This document shows positions 1 to 10,490 of a stretch of DNA of 64,000 bases, in pieces. The notes beneath the pieces are model-generated. The model saw only the letters and a program-made list of their open reading frames with translations, searched no databases and had not been told where the DNA came from. The position numbers and the translations under genes are program-made. The stretch is from Termitomyces sp. T153 (taxonomy: Eukaryota > Basidiomycota > Agaricomycetes > Agaricales > Lyophyllaceae). The DNA lies in NCBI GenBank assembly GCA_018296165.2, contig JACKQL020000111.1, positions 1 through 64,000 on the forward strand. Reading direction: 5' to 3'. How positions within the stretch are numbered: position 1 is the first letter of the stretch; the number at the start of each line of letters is the position of its first letter.

Positions 1-256
1 GCCGCGCTGATCAGCGAGGTTGGCGTATTGGGTACCCGTAAAGTACGCCTGAGCCGTCCCGCCCGCAATAGTGCATTGCAACAATGAGAGCAGGAGAAGC
101 TACTAGATTCGTGGGACGGTAAAGATATATCCCGACATTCGTAGGGTTTGAGCCGAAGTTGAAGAGTTGTTATAGTTGTTTAGCAGCAGCATTGCTCACT
201 ATAGCGAGTGCAGCGACCGTCACGAACCCGAGAAGAGAGCGAGCGAATATTTTCGT
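1..256 (-). pseudogene. CE1-type esterase (feruloyl/acetyl xylan esterase-like), broken N-terminal part, runs off left edge
   Basis: On the minus strand a secretion-signal-like stretch (KIFARSLLGFVTVAALAIV) is followed by NFGSNPTNVGIYLYRPTN and, after a frame change, by GGTAQAYFTGTQYANLADQ. This order matches the N-terminal part of secreted CE1/polyhydroxybutyrate-depolymerase-type esterases, which remove feruloyl or acetyl groups from plant xylan. The catalytic serine region would lie left of position 1 and is not visible. Three lesions are seen: the expected start codon reads ACG at 254-256, an in-frame TAA sits at 170-172 where CAA would restore the reading, and one extra G in the G-rich run near 57-65 shifts the frame. 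I read it as a pseudogene. The family call rests on remembered family motifs, without a search. Confidence 0.6.
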
Positions 257-2290
257 TGTAGCTTTTGGAAAGCTACAACTTTCAGCATTTTAGACAGTAA
301 CTGAGGAATCCTACATGACATATGGGCAGCTGTTTATTTGATGAAGCCTCGATAAAGCAGTTCCATTAAAGCGACCTGGGTGAACTTCGACATAGCGTAC
401 ACTCTCAAAATAAACAGTTCGGAACCTGAATTTTGGAGATGCCGTTTCCCCTCAAAAATCACGACTTTTCTACCAAATTCTCGGAATGAACCTCTGTAAA
501 AACTCTGTTCAATCATAGCTATCAACTGAACGTAACCAACTTTCCATACGGTCCGGAACGTTAAAGTTATGTTCGATTTTTTTTTGCCCTAAGTCTAGAA
601 TAAGACCCTTTTCCCTTATTTTGTTGTCTTATCTGTAATCAAAACTCTCGAGGAAAATAGTTCTACCTGGTTTACGAGCATATCCATGCTCATCATGATT
701 GTCCCAATCCGACAAATCCTGGGGCTTCGGTTGTTGGGAGATCGCTAACTCTTTTTGGGCATTTTGCTTGAAATAGGCTCTCAAACTTTTTGACTTTTTT
801 CTTTCGAAATCTAGAAAACATAAATTTTTTTTATAAGTTTCGAGATGGGTTTCCTTCCAAAGTTTCTGTCGCTCTGCGGGGGGAGTCAAATTTGCAGTCA
901 TCAGGGATCTGTCATCTATCTGTCCGGCACTGTATACTGACTGACGGGAATGGAACTATCACAGATCACGTTCTGGCACCACATGCACTCTCTAGCAGGC
1001 TTCTATATATGCGCGCATACATCCAGGGTTTCCATGCACTAACTTCCAATTGTTTAACTGGTGATGTTACGGGTGATCCTCCTCACTCGACTAGCACTCC
1101 GAGACACTGTACCGTTCGCGCGTGTCCACTTCTACGACCTTCCGTGTCATTTGATGTTGACTTTGTTAATTTGATGTTGATCTGCTCGCTAGACCTACGA
1201 ATGACCATACAAGTCTTTGATGGATCGTGCAAGTACCTCCTTATATGTTGTCAAGTGGAAAGGTTCAGAGTTTTCCACAAGTCCGCTTCAGTTTTGGGGT
1301 AGAAGGATGATTGGTAATTTTTGTATGATTCGGATTATTGTGTAAGCTCGAATCTACTCCATTGCAAAGCTCAGTCCCGCAACGGGTTCAACCTAATTCA
1401 AGTTCGCGTTATTTACCGCGGCAGTGGTGATCTGAATCGTTGCTATCGAAAAAAGTCCACTGAAGCTTGGAAATTCGTGCTTTTGTCGGGGTTGGATTCC
1501 AAACGTTCTGCCAATATATCCGATGACCGGTCTTGCCTACTTGCACATTGGATGAAGAACGGAGACCTCAATGATCCCTCCGTATGGGGTACTTATTATC
1601 ACTGTTATGTTTGTGTCATGGCTGTGCATTTAATCAGGGACAAGCGTATAATGGGAACATCGTAGAGATGGGAAAATGATCAGCCCGTTTGAAAACTCAA
1701 GCAACAGGAAGAAGTCTTATTGCGAATGTGTTGCTTGCTAGTAACATCAGATACAAAAAACGACCCTACCCAGAGAAAGGTCGTTCTGACCCGCTCTGAA
1801 TACCGACAGTCTCATTCGAACGTGTAACTATAAATCAGCTGAACATATGACGTGAATCTCTGTGAACGTCAGCTACTCTGAGACATTGAACTCACAAGTT
1901 GTTATAAACAATAATTGATGGTGGTTGATGGCGTGGATGATGGATGTTGATGGCGGAGGAAGGAGTACGGGACTTGGGGAACGCGACAAGCTAGGAGGGG
2001 AATATGACGAAATATTCATCTTGATTGGCAATCAGAGACTACTTGGAGTGTGTTCATGGCTCGTTAGCACGTTGCGATATTCGGTTTTCGTGCTGATGAG
2101 GGTTTTTCCGACATCATCGTTAGATGGCAGTATAGGAGTCGTCTCAGGTATTGATACAGACTGATTCTTCCAGAGCTCCGAAGCGCGCTGTTACGGTTCA
2201 GATGTCTGTCGGCCCGGGTCCAGCGCGGTGTATGTTGACACAGGTTGACGCGTATTGATATGTTGATTTCATAACCTTCCTTCCTCCGTC
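257..2290. other. Stretch without a recognised gene
   Basis: Only short open frames are present. One on the minus strand (629-901, 90 residues, rich in Lys and Glu, with a real ATG) looks somewhat coding-like, but I do not recognise it and it contains intron-like acceptor sequences. The last few hundred bases before 2291 should hold the promoter of the DUF262 gene; I see no clear TATA box there. Confidence 0.4.
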
Positions 2291-4442
2291 ATGGCGAGTG
2301 ACGAAGAATACTCGGACCTCACAGATCTTTCAGACGACGAATTCAAGGGCAGCCCCTCGAAATCCAAGAAAAAAGGACGTGACTCCTCTCCAGCTGGTTA
2401 CCGCATTCGAAATGCATTAAAGGTCCCGCGCGCTACCACCTATACCGCGCAGGCTCTCTACGGTTCGTTTACAGTCTAAGTCCCAGGGGGTATTTGTTCA
2501 CTAAAGAAATACGTCATGAAGATCAGATGCACAGTGATGATATCAAGCTGGACCCAGAGTATCAGCGCGACGTTGTGTGGCCTGATGCGAAGATGATTGG
2601 ACTCATCGACAGCATTTTTAGGAATTTTTACGTTCCACCTGTCATTTTTTCGGTCGTTTCGTACAACGATGGGAGCGAGAAACGTATCTGCATTGATGGG
2701 AAGCAGAGGTTGACATCGATACAGCGGTTTATGGATGGTTTGGTGCGTTAGCGCCTGATAGCTCCTGCTTCTCATGGACCTTATCCTTCAAGTAGATACC
2801 ACGTACGTGCTTATTCTCCTTCGTCTTCTTAATTTATGAATGCGCGTGCGACGCTAGACAAAGACCCGTAAATCCTTTCTTTGTCTTTTGACACATCCTA
2901 ACCCTAACCCTGAAACTAGAATCACGAATCAAAAACTCTTCTACACAGACACCGGGGGCGGTAGACTGAAGAGAAAAATTTTACCGCAGAAGTATCGCAA
3001 GCTTTTTGCCAACAAACAGATAGTTTGTGTTGAATATACAGACGTGTCGGACAGCGATGAGCGTGAAATTTTCCAAGTATGTAAAATTTTCCGTCGTGTG
3101 ATGTCACTCCTTTTTTCCTTCACTTTTGTCGCTTCTTCATTTTCTATTGACTGCTTATCGTTGTTAGTTGTTTCACTGACCTGCCATTTCACAGCGCGTC
3201 CAACTCGGCATGGCCCTAACTCCCGCCGAAAAATTGCAAGTCGTCAATACTCCCCGCTCGGCCTTCATCCGCTCCCTCCTCACACACTTCCTCACCTCCT
3301 CTTCCTCCTACTCGGAAGACGGTGCCGGGTCCCTAGCGCACTTCGACTGGGAACGCACCCGAGGGTCAGACTATCGATCTATATCACAAATGGTCTTCTG
3401 TCTATACACGTTTCCCGCGTTTGCGCCTCCAGGGAAAGCCACTGATCTCAAACGTGCAACCTCCATCAAGAGTCTAGCACTGGTGTCGACACTGGAAAAG
3501 TTCCTTTCGGAGCCTGCGCCGTTTACTGATGATTTTGAGGAGAACGTTAAAGCTACGTTGAGAGTTGTTGGAGCGATGGCGAGCGATCAGGGGTTGATTG
3601 GGAGTGGGAGAGATAAGATGGAGATCAGAGGGGTGTTCAGGAATCCGGCGAAAATGGCTCCTGTCGAGTTGGTGCTTGCTGGATTGCTTGTGGGTTCACA
3701 CATGGGTCAGGTGGGTTGCACGGCTGCAATTGGGGGAGCGAAGGAGAGTAAAATCGAGAGAGGGGAGAGGGAGAAGAGGGAGGCGGAGGGACGGAGGAAA
3801 CTTGCAGAGGGTATTAGAGACATGAGAGCGGAGGTGAGAGAGACGCATGTGGATATTAGGATGAACACGCGCGTCGCGAGGACGATGCTTGATTTCGTGA
3901 GAGGATGGAAGCCTAGTACAGTCACGGCGTCTTCATCCTCGTCTACCGTCATCGCTACCTCGTCAAGCTCCAGTATTGGTAAGAGGAAACGGACGGCGTC
4001 CAACGCGAAGGATCTCGTTGAGGATGGCCAAGTTACCTCTGACGATGAGAATCGCGTCGGAAATGGGAAGGACAACGATGACGAAGTTCCTCTCCGGCTC
4101 AAATTCCAAAAGATCGCGAGGATTTCGTCTCCTTCAAAATCTCAATCGCAACCCCCGGCACCCTCTGCACCACCGTCGAGCGTGCCAAGCTTCCTTCCAC
4201 CGAAACCACTCTCAATCCCAACACCAGGACCTGCGTCGCAGAAGCCGGATAGGATGGCTGCCCTTAGAGCCGCGAAGATGCAGATGCAGGGTGGTGGTGG
4301 TGGTCTCCCACTGCCACCACAAACTCAAGGTTCCTCGACGAATATCAGTGCGAATGCGAGTGCGAATGGGTGGGGACAGGATACGGGGTGGGGGCCTGAG
4401 AATGCAGGATGGCAGGTAGATCCACCTTGGGGGCGAGGGTGA
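2291..4442 (+). CDS. DUF262 (GmrSD N-terminal-like) domain protein, five exons
   Basis: Exons 2291-2462, 2507-2737, 2858-2867, 2920-3076 and 3195-4442 join in frame to a 605-residue protein. The N-terminus is acidic (SDLTDLSDDEF). The DUF262 core follows at about residues 58-190, with LDPEYQRDVVW, LIDSIFRNFYVPPVIF and CIDGKQRLTSIQ; the DGKQR motif is the family's nucleotide-handling signature, shared with ParB-like folds. The rest has a charged helical part and a long low-complexity tail rich in Ser, Pro and Gly. In bacteria DUF262 forms the N-terminal half of GmrSD-type modification-dependent restriction enzymes; the role of fungal members is not known to me. Exon 3 is a 10-base microexon needed for the reading MDDKDPITNQKL. 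All splice sites are GT-AG and there is no lesion. Confidence 0.85.
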
Positions 4443-5409
4443 AAGTTCGATCGAGCTAGAGCTTGGAACATGAGCTTGAGGGTAGTGATTTCTGGACCTT
4501 GGTCTGTGTTTTGTGCTGATGTTGTTGACTTTTCATCGTCATTTAAATATCCATACATTGTGCATATAGTTCCGTCATTATGAAGTATTGTGCTGCAACT
4601 ATCGTCGTCTTAGATAAATCTCAGTGGGTTTTGCGAGTCGGATCGAGTTGTTCTTTCAAACGTGCGATGTTTGAGTCAAAGCTGCACCTGACACTGTACT
4701 TCTCTCCCAATACTTCTCTTCCAGTCCCTTGAAACGAAATGCAATATGTTCATTACATTGTTTAACATATGTTTCTCGCCAATATTAAACAGTGAATGGG
4801 AAGGATGTCGGGAAGAACTCGGTAGCAAGAGAGCTCTCGACGCCACTTCCCTGTGGTTATTACGAATGGTCATTGGCCACCTCGTAGTGCTCGGGACATT
4901 CATATCAAGTTGGTCATTCATCACGAAATGCTGGGAACATAGCAATAGCAGAACGACCTAAGAAGATGCAAGAGGTAGTATTTATGCAGTGTACTTAAAC
5001 ATTAATTTATCTCGGTAATTGATCTCGCATAGTGCTTGTATGTCAACAGACTTGTACATTGATTTATATCGGTAGGTAATTTCATAGTTTCTTCGTATGT
5101 TTTCATCCCTGTGTCGGTCGATGATTTTGAGTGATTCATGACAAGTGATTTCATGACTTGGTTCGCGTCCAGAACGCTTTTGAAACGCGAACCAAACCCA
5201 GCAAGATTTATTATACATCGTCAAATTAGGATGTAGACACGAAGCACTTGCAAACAGGAACTAGGTATAAGTACAGGTTTGCATGACTATTAATGCGTGT
5301 TGAGATTTCATGTTACTCATTTTGAGTCCAGTTGCGTTAACATCCATTTGCGTTCACATACGATCGTATTTGTTACATACAACCACAACAGTACTGATAA
5401 CTAGCAGAG
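4443..5409. other. Convergent intergenic region
   Basis: This lies between the 3' ends of the DUF262 gene and the minus-strand tannase gene. It should contain both 3' untranslated regions. Some short words recur (variants of an AAATT/TTATCGGTA string near 5000-5090), but I see no gene or clear repeat. Confidence 0.5.
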
Positions 5410-7114
5410 TTAGGCTTCGCAAATAAATGTGGAACCGTTAAATACACTCCTCTGTGGATAGCGGCAATGTGTTCTTGTTTGACCGTCAGTGCTTGTCCCG
5501 ATGATCACATCTGGAGCAACGCCACCCTCTACCCAATCGACGATGGCGAGCAAGACGTTATTCGAGGAAGCGCTAACCACATTAGACACTATACCACCTT
5601 GCCCAAAAGCAGCTGCGCCTGGGCCTCCGGAACAGTGATCCATCCCGGGAATTAGGAAAAGGCGGTAAAAGCTATCGAGGGAAGGCATGGAGAGCGTTTG
5701 TGATATTAAGTTGTACATTCGCTTGGAATTTCCTGAGGCAATGAGCTGAGAATTTCACTCGTAAGTGACATTCTTTGATAGTATAGAGAATCGGTAAACC
5801 TGATCTCTTCGTCCATGATATGTCAGAAACTTCCCGCCACGAGCTTCAAAAGTCGAGAGATTTCCATTGAACGTTTGTATTCCTCCTGGATCTAACCTGT
5901 CCCCGAGCTCGATTGTATCCAAATCAAAGTTCTCAAAACTGAAACTCGAGTCATTCAATACTGAGAACCTGTACCAATCCTGTGGACACGAAATATCAGG
6001 TCGGACATGAGATTTCAAATTATTCTCACGTACATTCGGAAATGATACGATTGAACCGCTGAAGAATGTCTGCGCATCTCCATCAGCCTCTGCTCCAGGA
6101 TCGTAGCGTGAATAGAGCAACTCTCCACTTGTCCCAAACAGAGGCTGGTATATTTCGTGGAGCGCATCAATCTGGGCACTCGTTAGGCACCCAGTCGTTT
6201 GACCAGCAGTACACACAATGGCCTCCGGGCGGAATTGACAGTCATCAGGCTCTGTGATGATCCCATCCTCTACCCCATCCAATCCGTCGCATTGTTTGAG
6301 TACCTCAGCAGCAATGGTATTCCACAGGTCAGCCGGTATAAATCGTGGATTTCCAGTAGGATCAGGAGCACCAACAAATCGGCCGAGAATGGCACTCCAA
6401 CCCTGAAGATTGTTGAAGTTGGTTGCTGGCGAACCTGCGACGATTCCGTCAAAGTCTTCTGGAAACTTGAGAGCCTCCTGAGTCCCCTGACGCCCTCCGG
6501 TAGAACAGCCGATATAGTACGACTTGTGATGTGGACGACCATAATATGCTTCGACAATTTGCTTGCCGATTACAGCTTCGACATGGATAGCGCGGAATGC
6601 GAAGTCGTTTAGGACTTCGGGATGGTCAAGAAACACTGAGCCACTGTTTCCCGTCGTGTCCGTTGTCCGATCCAACAGCGGCGAAATGAAGCGAGGTCCC
6701 GTAGTCCAGATTGACATAATCCACGCCTATCGATGTAGTCAAAATCGGGTAAGTTACTTCAGAAACAAGACACTCACAGCCACCCAGACCTCCGTTTCCC
6801 AATCCAAGAAAGCGACCAAACCAAGTATCGGGAAGCCATGCCTCTGCATGGACAGCTGATGTCGAAGTGGTGTTAATGACAAACTGGACACGGCACAATG
6901 AGGAGGAAACAAGGGCCTGCGATTGACATGATCCTGGCGTCGAGACATTCACAGGACCAGATACATGACCAGCGGAGAGGATAGTAGTGTTTTCGAGACG
7001 GAGTTGAACGAGCTCAGCACAAGAGCTTGCTTGAGTGTCGTGGTTCTCAGCCGAAACCACCTGCCTGACAAGCGAGACGAGCACTAACGAAGTATACAAG
7101 CCTAGAACAAGCAT
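5410..7114 (-). pseudogene. Tannase/feruloyl esterase family gene with one frameshift
   Basis: Minus-strand exons are 7114-6778, 6726-6034, 5979-5800 and 5745-5410, all with GT-AG introns of 51-54 bases. The product starts with a signal peptide (MLVLGLYTSLVLVSLV) and has the full family layout: GNGGLGGC, then the catalytic Ser motif GCSTGGRQG, the Asp in YHGRRDQ, and the His in PGMDHCSGG. The two Cys next to Ser and His form the CS-D-HC disulfide arrangement known for fungal tannases and feruloyl esterases (CE1-unrelated family), which hydrolyse gallate or ferulate esters outside the cell. The single lesion is in the conserved GSDNGHDG stretch near 6648-6655: the frame shifts by one base in a GGGAAA run (or by loss of an 8-base repeat unit), so an unedited product would end 8 codons later. 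Everything else is open. It could be a very young pseudogene or a sequence error. Confidence 0.85.
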
Positions 7115-8880
7115 GGAAAATTGTAGAAGGAAGTTTAGCGAGACTATTGTCTTTCTTTCCTTATTTGAGATGTCATGCTTTCTCCGTGAGTACTCATGGG
7201 TATGAAATACCCTAAATGTACTGGGCGTCAAAACGTGTCAAAATTAGAATCAGGTCACAGATGGCTCAAAACACTGCCGTGTACTTCTCAAAGACTTACA
7301 CAATGCGGTGTAAGCAGCGGCAGGTTAGTGAGCGAGCAAGAACGGGAGGAAGGAAGCAAACCGTCTTTAAAAGAGCGAATCTGGGTCGAGCGGAGCACGA
7401 ATGTCTGAGCACTGATCCGGTCCTAGTCCCGCGTTATACTGGGCTATGGGGGGTTAAGTAGATCTGCCCTCTTCTGTCAAAGTTCACCGCAGTACGTCAG
7501 CTTCAGAGGATAGTGAGATTCTGCGTCTGACTGCATGACGTCTACTAGTAGACATTATCCACAGGCGGCCGACGCGGTCCCAAGCCCAGATTGATGTTTC
7601 GCCTCTTGCTTTCGCTCAGAATTCCTGCTGTTCGCAGAATCAGTGAATACTCTAATAACTCCTTCCTTCGAGTTTCAGATTATACCTGGCTGCCTGACTT
7701 GTCTCAATAAGATGTTCTTCCAATCAATTCTCAAATGACTACTGATCAACAGAGACCAATACGGAGGCCAGAGAATAGAACTCCCATGAGTATACGATGA
7801 GTATACGTCGAATGTAGTTTGCTTGTGATCATATACTGACTTGGGAGGTGAAGATAAGGATGTGAGTCCATCGCTAGAAGATCATGTATAGAGAACTAAT
7901 GCTAAATCTATCTTCACAAAGAAGGAATGTTGGCTAGCTGTCCATCAAGAATACATGACTCGTCTTGCTAAGTCTATGGTCTAGTAACATCACCACTGGA
8001 GAAACACTGTGATTTTTTCCCAACTTTCCTGTCTCTCGTCCTTGCTTCTTTTCCGGCTGCTCAACGCTGATTGAAAAAATTCACCAACCATGACATACTT
8101 GTTCTATTGGTGCAGGGATTTGTCATTAAAATTCTCAGATGCCGCGCTCTCGATAAAATAGTCACGGGCTGTTGTAACCCAATCGACACAAGAAAATGAC
8201 GCAGGATAGATGCCGCAATTTCAATCCTTGTAAAATGGGCCTGCGGTAAACTGGTATAACGAGAGAGATGTGTGAACTCAGGTCTCAAGGGACAGCATAC
8301 AGCTGGGGCAAAGGATATCAGTCCTTTACCGGGGGTAAATCCTCGCGTGCTATGAGAATATGGTATTCTGACCGATAAGTAGCGCATCCAAACTGGACAG
8401 TCACATTGACTGCGGCCTTGCATTGAGGAATGGATTTTACGAGGACCTCGCAAAGACACATCTCGATTTGGATGCGTGCTGCAGGAAAGTAGATTTCATT
8501 GGGCCTCGCCTCAACTTAGGGTCAAAATTAATACGACGCCGAGCACAAGGGAAGGTTGGGACATCATCATCATCATCATCATTCTCGTCATCACCCTGAC
8601 CCTCGTCTTCAGACTCGCTTTGTTCTTGACGTTGCCTGGGATTCACCGGAATAACTCCTGCTGGAATTCATGGAATGCAGAATATGAATTTGGTTTGGTG
8701 TGAGCATCGCCTAGTGACCCGCTTGTTGGGAGAAACGGCCCAGGAAATGTCTGGGTGAAGGTATTAAAGATTGTAGACCTTACTTCGGGTGACCTACGCA
8801 GAATATTTTCAGAGGCGGGTCCAACCACAGGGTGCTGTATGACCATATTTGTAAATGTGATGTAATGCAATCTAGATGAT
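7115..8880. other. Stretch without a recognised gene
   Basis: No gene recognised. A (CAT)n-type microsatellite lies at about 8563-8582. Its minus strand reads as an Asp run inside two overlapping open frames (8437-8646 and 8643-8891) that may be a relic of one acidic protein, but they are in different frames and I cannot name a family. Duplicated GAGTATACG words occur at about 7787-7807. Confidence 0.4.
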
Positions 8881-8954
8881 AAGCATTGCAAGCACCATAT
8901 GAGACTACTCTAAATATATTCCTAGAGATTCTGTGCATATCAGCAATTAAATGG

Positions 8955-9080
8955 CACTCACAATGTGAGTGTCATATTATTAGAATCACAAGCATGTATA
9001 TACTTGGTGTATATATGCTTGTGTACATGGCATACAATTTGAGACATTGTGACATTGGTGTCACACTGTGACACATTATA
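8955..9080. repeat. Cluster of three hairpin-forming inverted repeats
   Basis: Three palindromes follow each other in AT-rich DNA. At 8951-8975 a 12-base stem with one mismatch surrounds CACTCACA-A-TGTGAGTG. At about 8987-9024 ACAAGCATGTATATAC pairs with GTATATATGCTTGT, with a 2-base bulge. At about 9048-9072 GTGACA-TTGG-TGTCAC overlaps a second palindrome, GTGTCAC-ACT-GTGACAC. No gene is visible next to them. Confidence 0.7.
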
Positions 9081-9609
9081 GTGATGAAAGTGTTTTAGGA
9101 AATTGTGAGATAAACTCTTGGTCAAATAGCATAAAATATGCATCATTTGAAAGGTGTATTATAGTCAAAGGGCCCACACCTTGTTCATTAGTCATACAGA
9201 CACTATAGTAATGCATAGAGGGAAATATTCTGTGTAAAAATGCTTGTTAATCAATCTCAAAGTCACTAGTAAATAAGGAAATATAGAGACAAATAAAGAG
9301 TTGTGAGATGCAAATATACATGATATAGATAATCCTACCATGAAAGGGGAAAGATACAAACATATTTGAGAGTACTATTGAGGTGGAACAAAATCTCACA
9401 TGTCACATAATACAAAAAAAAGTGTTTTCTTGTCATAAAATCAGAACTACTGCACCAAATCACATGATCTAAGTAGTTCTGAGTAGCCTATGGATATAGC
9501 AAGAGCTCACAATGCCCAAATATAGTACATAACCTTATAAAACATCACAAAATTACAAAGCATAGAAAAAAATATGTAAAAAATGGGCTGTTCATTGATT
9601 GTACACTAG

Positions 9610-10080
9610 TGAGGTAGGATAATGTCATGTGACTTTCTTCATTATTGTGAGCTCTTTATAAGGTCTTTATCTAACTGAAATACTGTCACACTTAAGCAAT
9701 TCAACCACTTAATCATCAACAGCACTGGGATATTAATAAAGGTGTATGAAAATAGAGTACTAATTCATTGTGTCCTGTTGAAACAGGATCAAGTCACATG
9801 ACTTACTTCATTGTTGTGAGCTCTTTGGTGGATGTCTAGTGACCCAAAATACTCTTACACAAAATAAATCTAACCACTTTCTGAGCCAGAACAATGGTAT
9901 TTTGTAAAAAAACATATAAAAATGGGGTCTTTAGTGATTATGTGGTAGTGAGGCAGGGTGAGGTCACATGACCTATTTCATTGTTGTGAGTTCTTGGATA
10001 TATATCTAGGAACCTTAAATACTGTTACACTTAAGTAATTCAACCACTTTCTGACCCATAGCACTGGGTCCAAATCCTGG
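9610..10080. repeat. Degenerate tandem repeat of about 170 bases, three copies
   Basis: Three diverged copies start near 9617, 9788 and 9958. Each carries a GTCACATGAC-like core (TCATGTGAC, TCACATGAC, TCACATGAC), then TTCATTGTTGTGAG, an AATACTGTTACAC-type block and AACCACTTTCTGA. The surrounding 8.9-10.1 kb is clearly more AT-rich than the flanking genes. No coding capacity is seen. It may be an old satellite or the remains of a mobile element. Confidence 0.65.
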
Positions 10081-10490
10081 AAGTTTTAGCATAAAAACTT
10101 CGGACTCATATACTAGAGTGTCCAGTAATGCTGAAATCGTCTCCGATATTTGATCGAGTCCATCTTTTCAAAAATACGATGGTCCTCCTCTTCACTTTCG
10201 ACGTGAGCACATTTGATCCACACACGCCATTCGACGTATTTCGGCAATTGGTGATTCTGGCTGTAGACAACTACCAGGACAAGTCCCTCGATTTCCCAAG
10301 GACTTTGAGATATTAACCTCCTAGAGCTTGAAGCATACAAGTCATCACAGAAGATAGGTTCGTCTCCCTTAAGAGTGAGATATCAAATGTAAGAGACATA
10401 CGTGATGACGCGCGTGACGAAGAAAAAAACAAATTTGTGGCTCACGAGACTTGGATCAGCGCCGAGAACCCTTGGTTCGTAGCAGTCACC

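Noticed and set aside
334..525. 63-residue minus-strand frame as a gene
   Set aside because: No homology, no splice structure, short frame expected by chance.
2893..2912. Telomere-like CCCTAACCCTAACCC string
   Set aside because: Only about two and a half units, located in a short intron next to the acceptor, where CTAAC-rich branch sites are normal. Not evidence of an interstitial telomere.
8437..8646. Asp-rich small protein
   Set aside because: The Asp run is the translation of a trinucleotide microsatellite; no conserved context.
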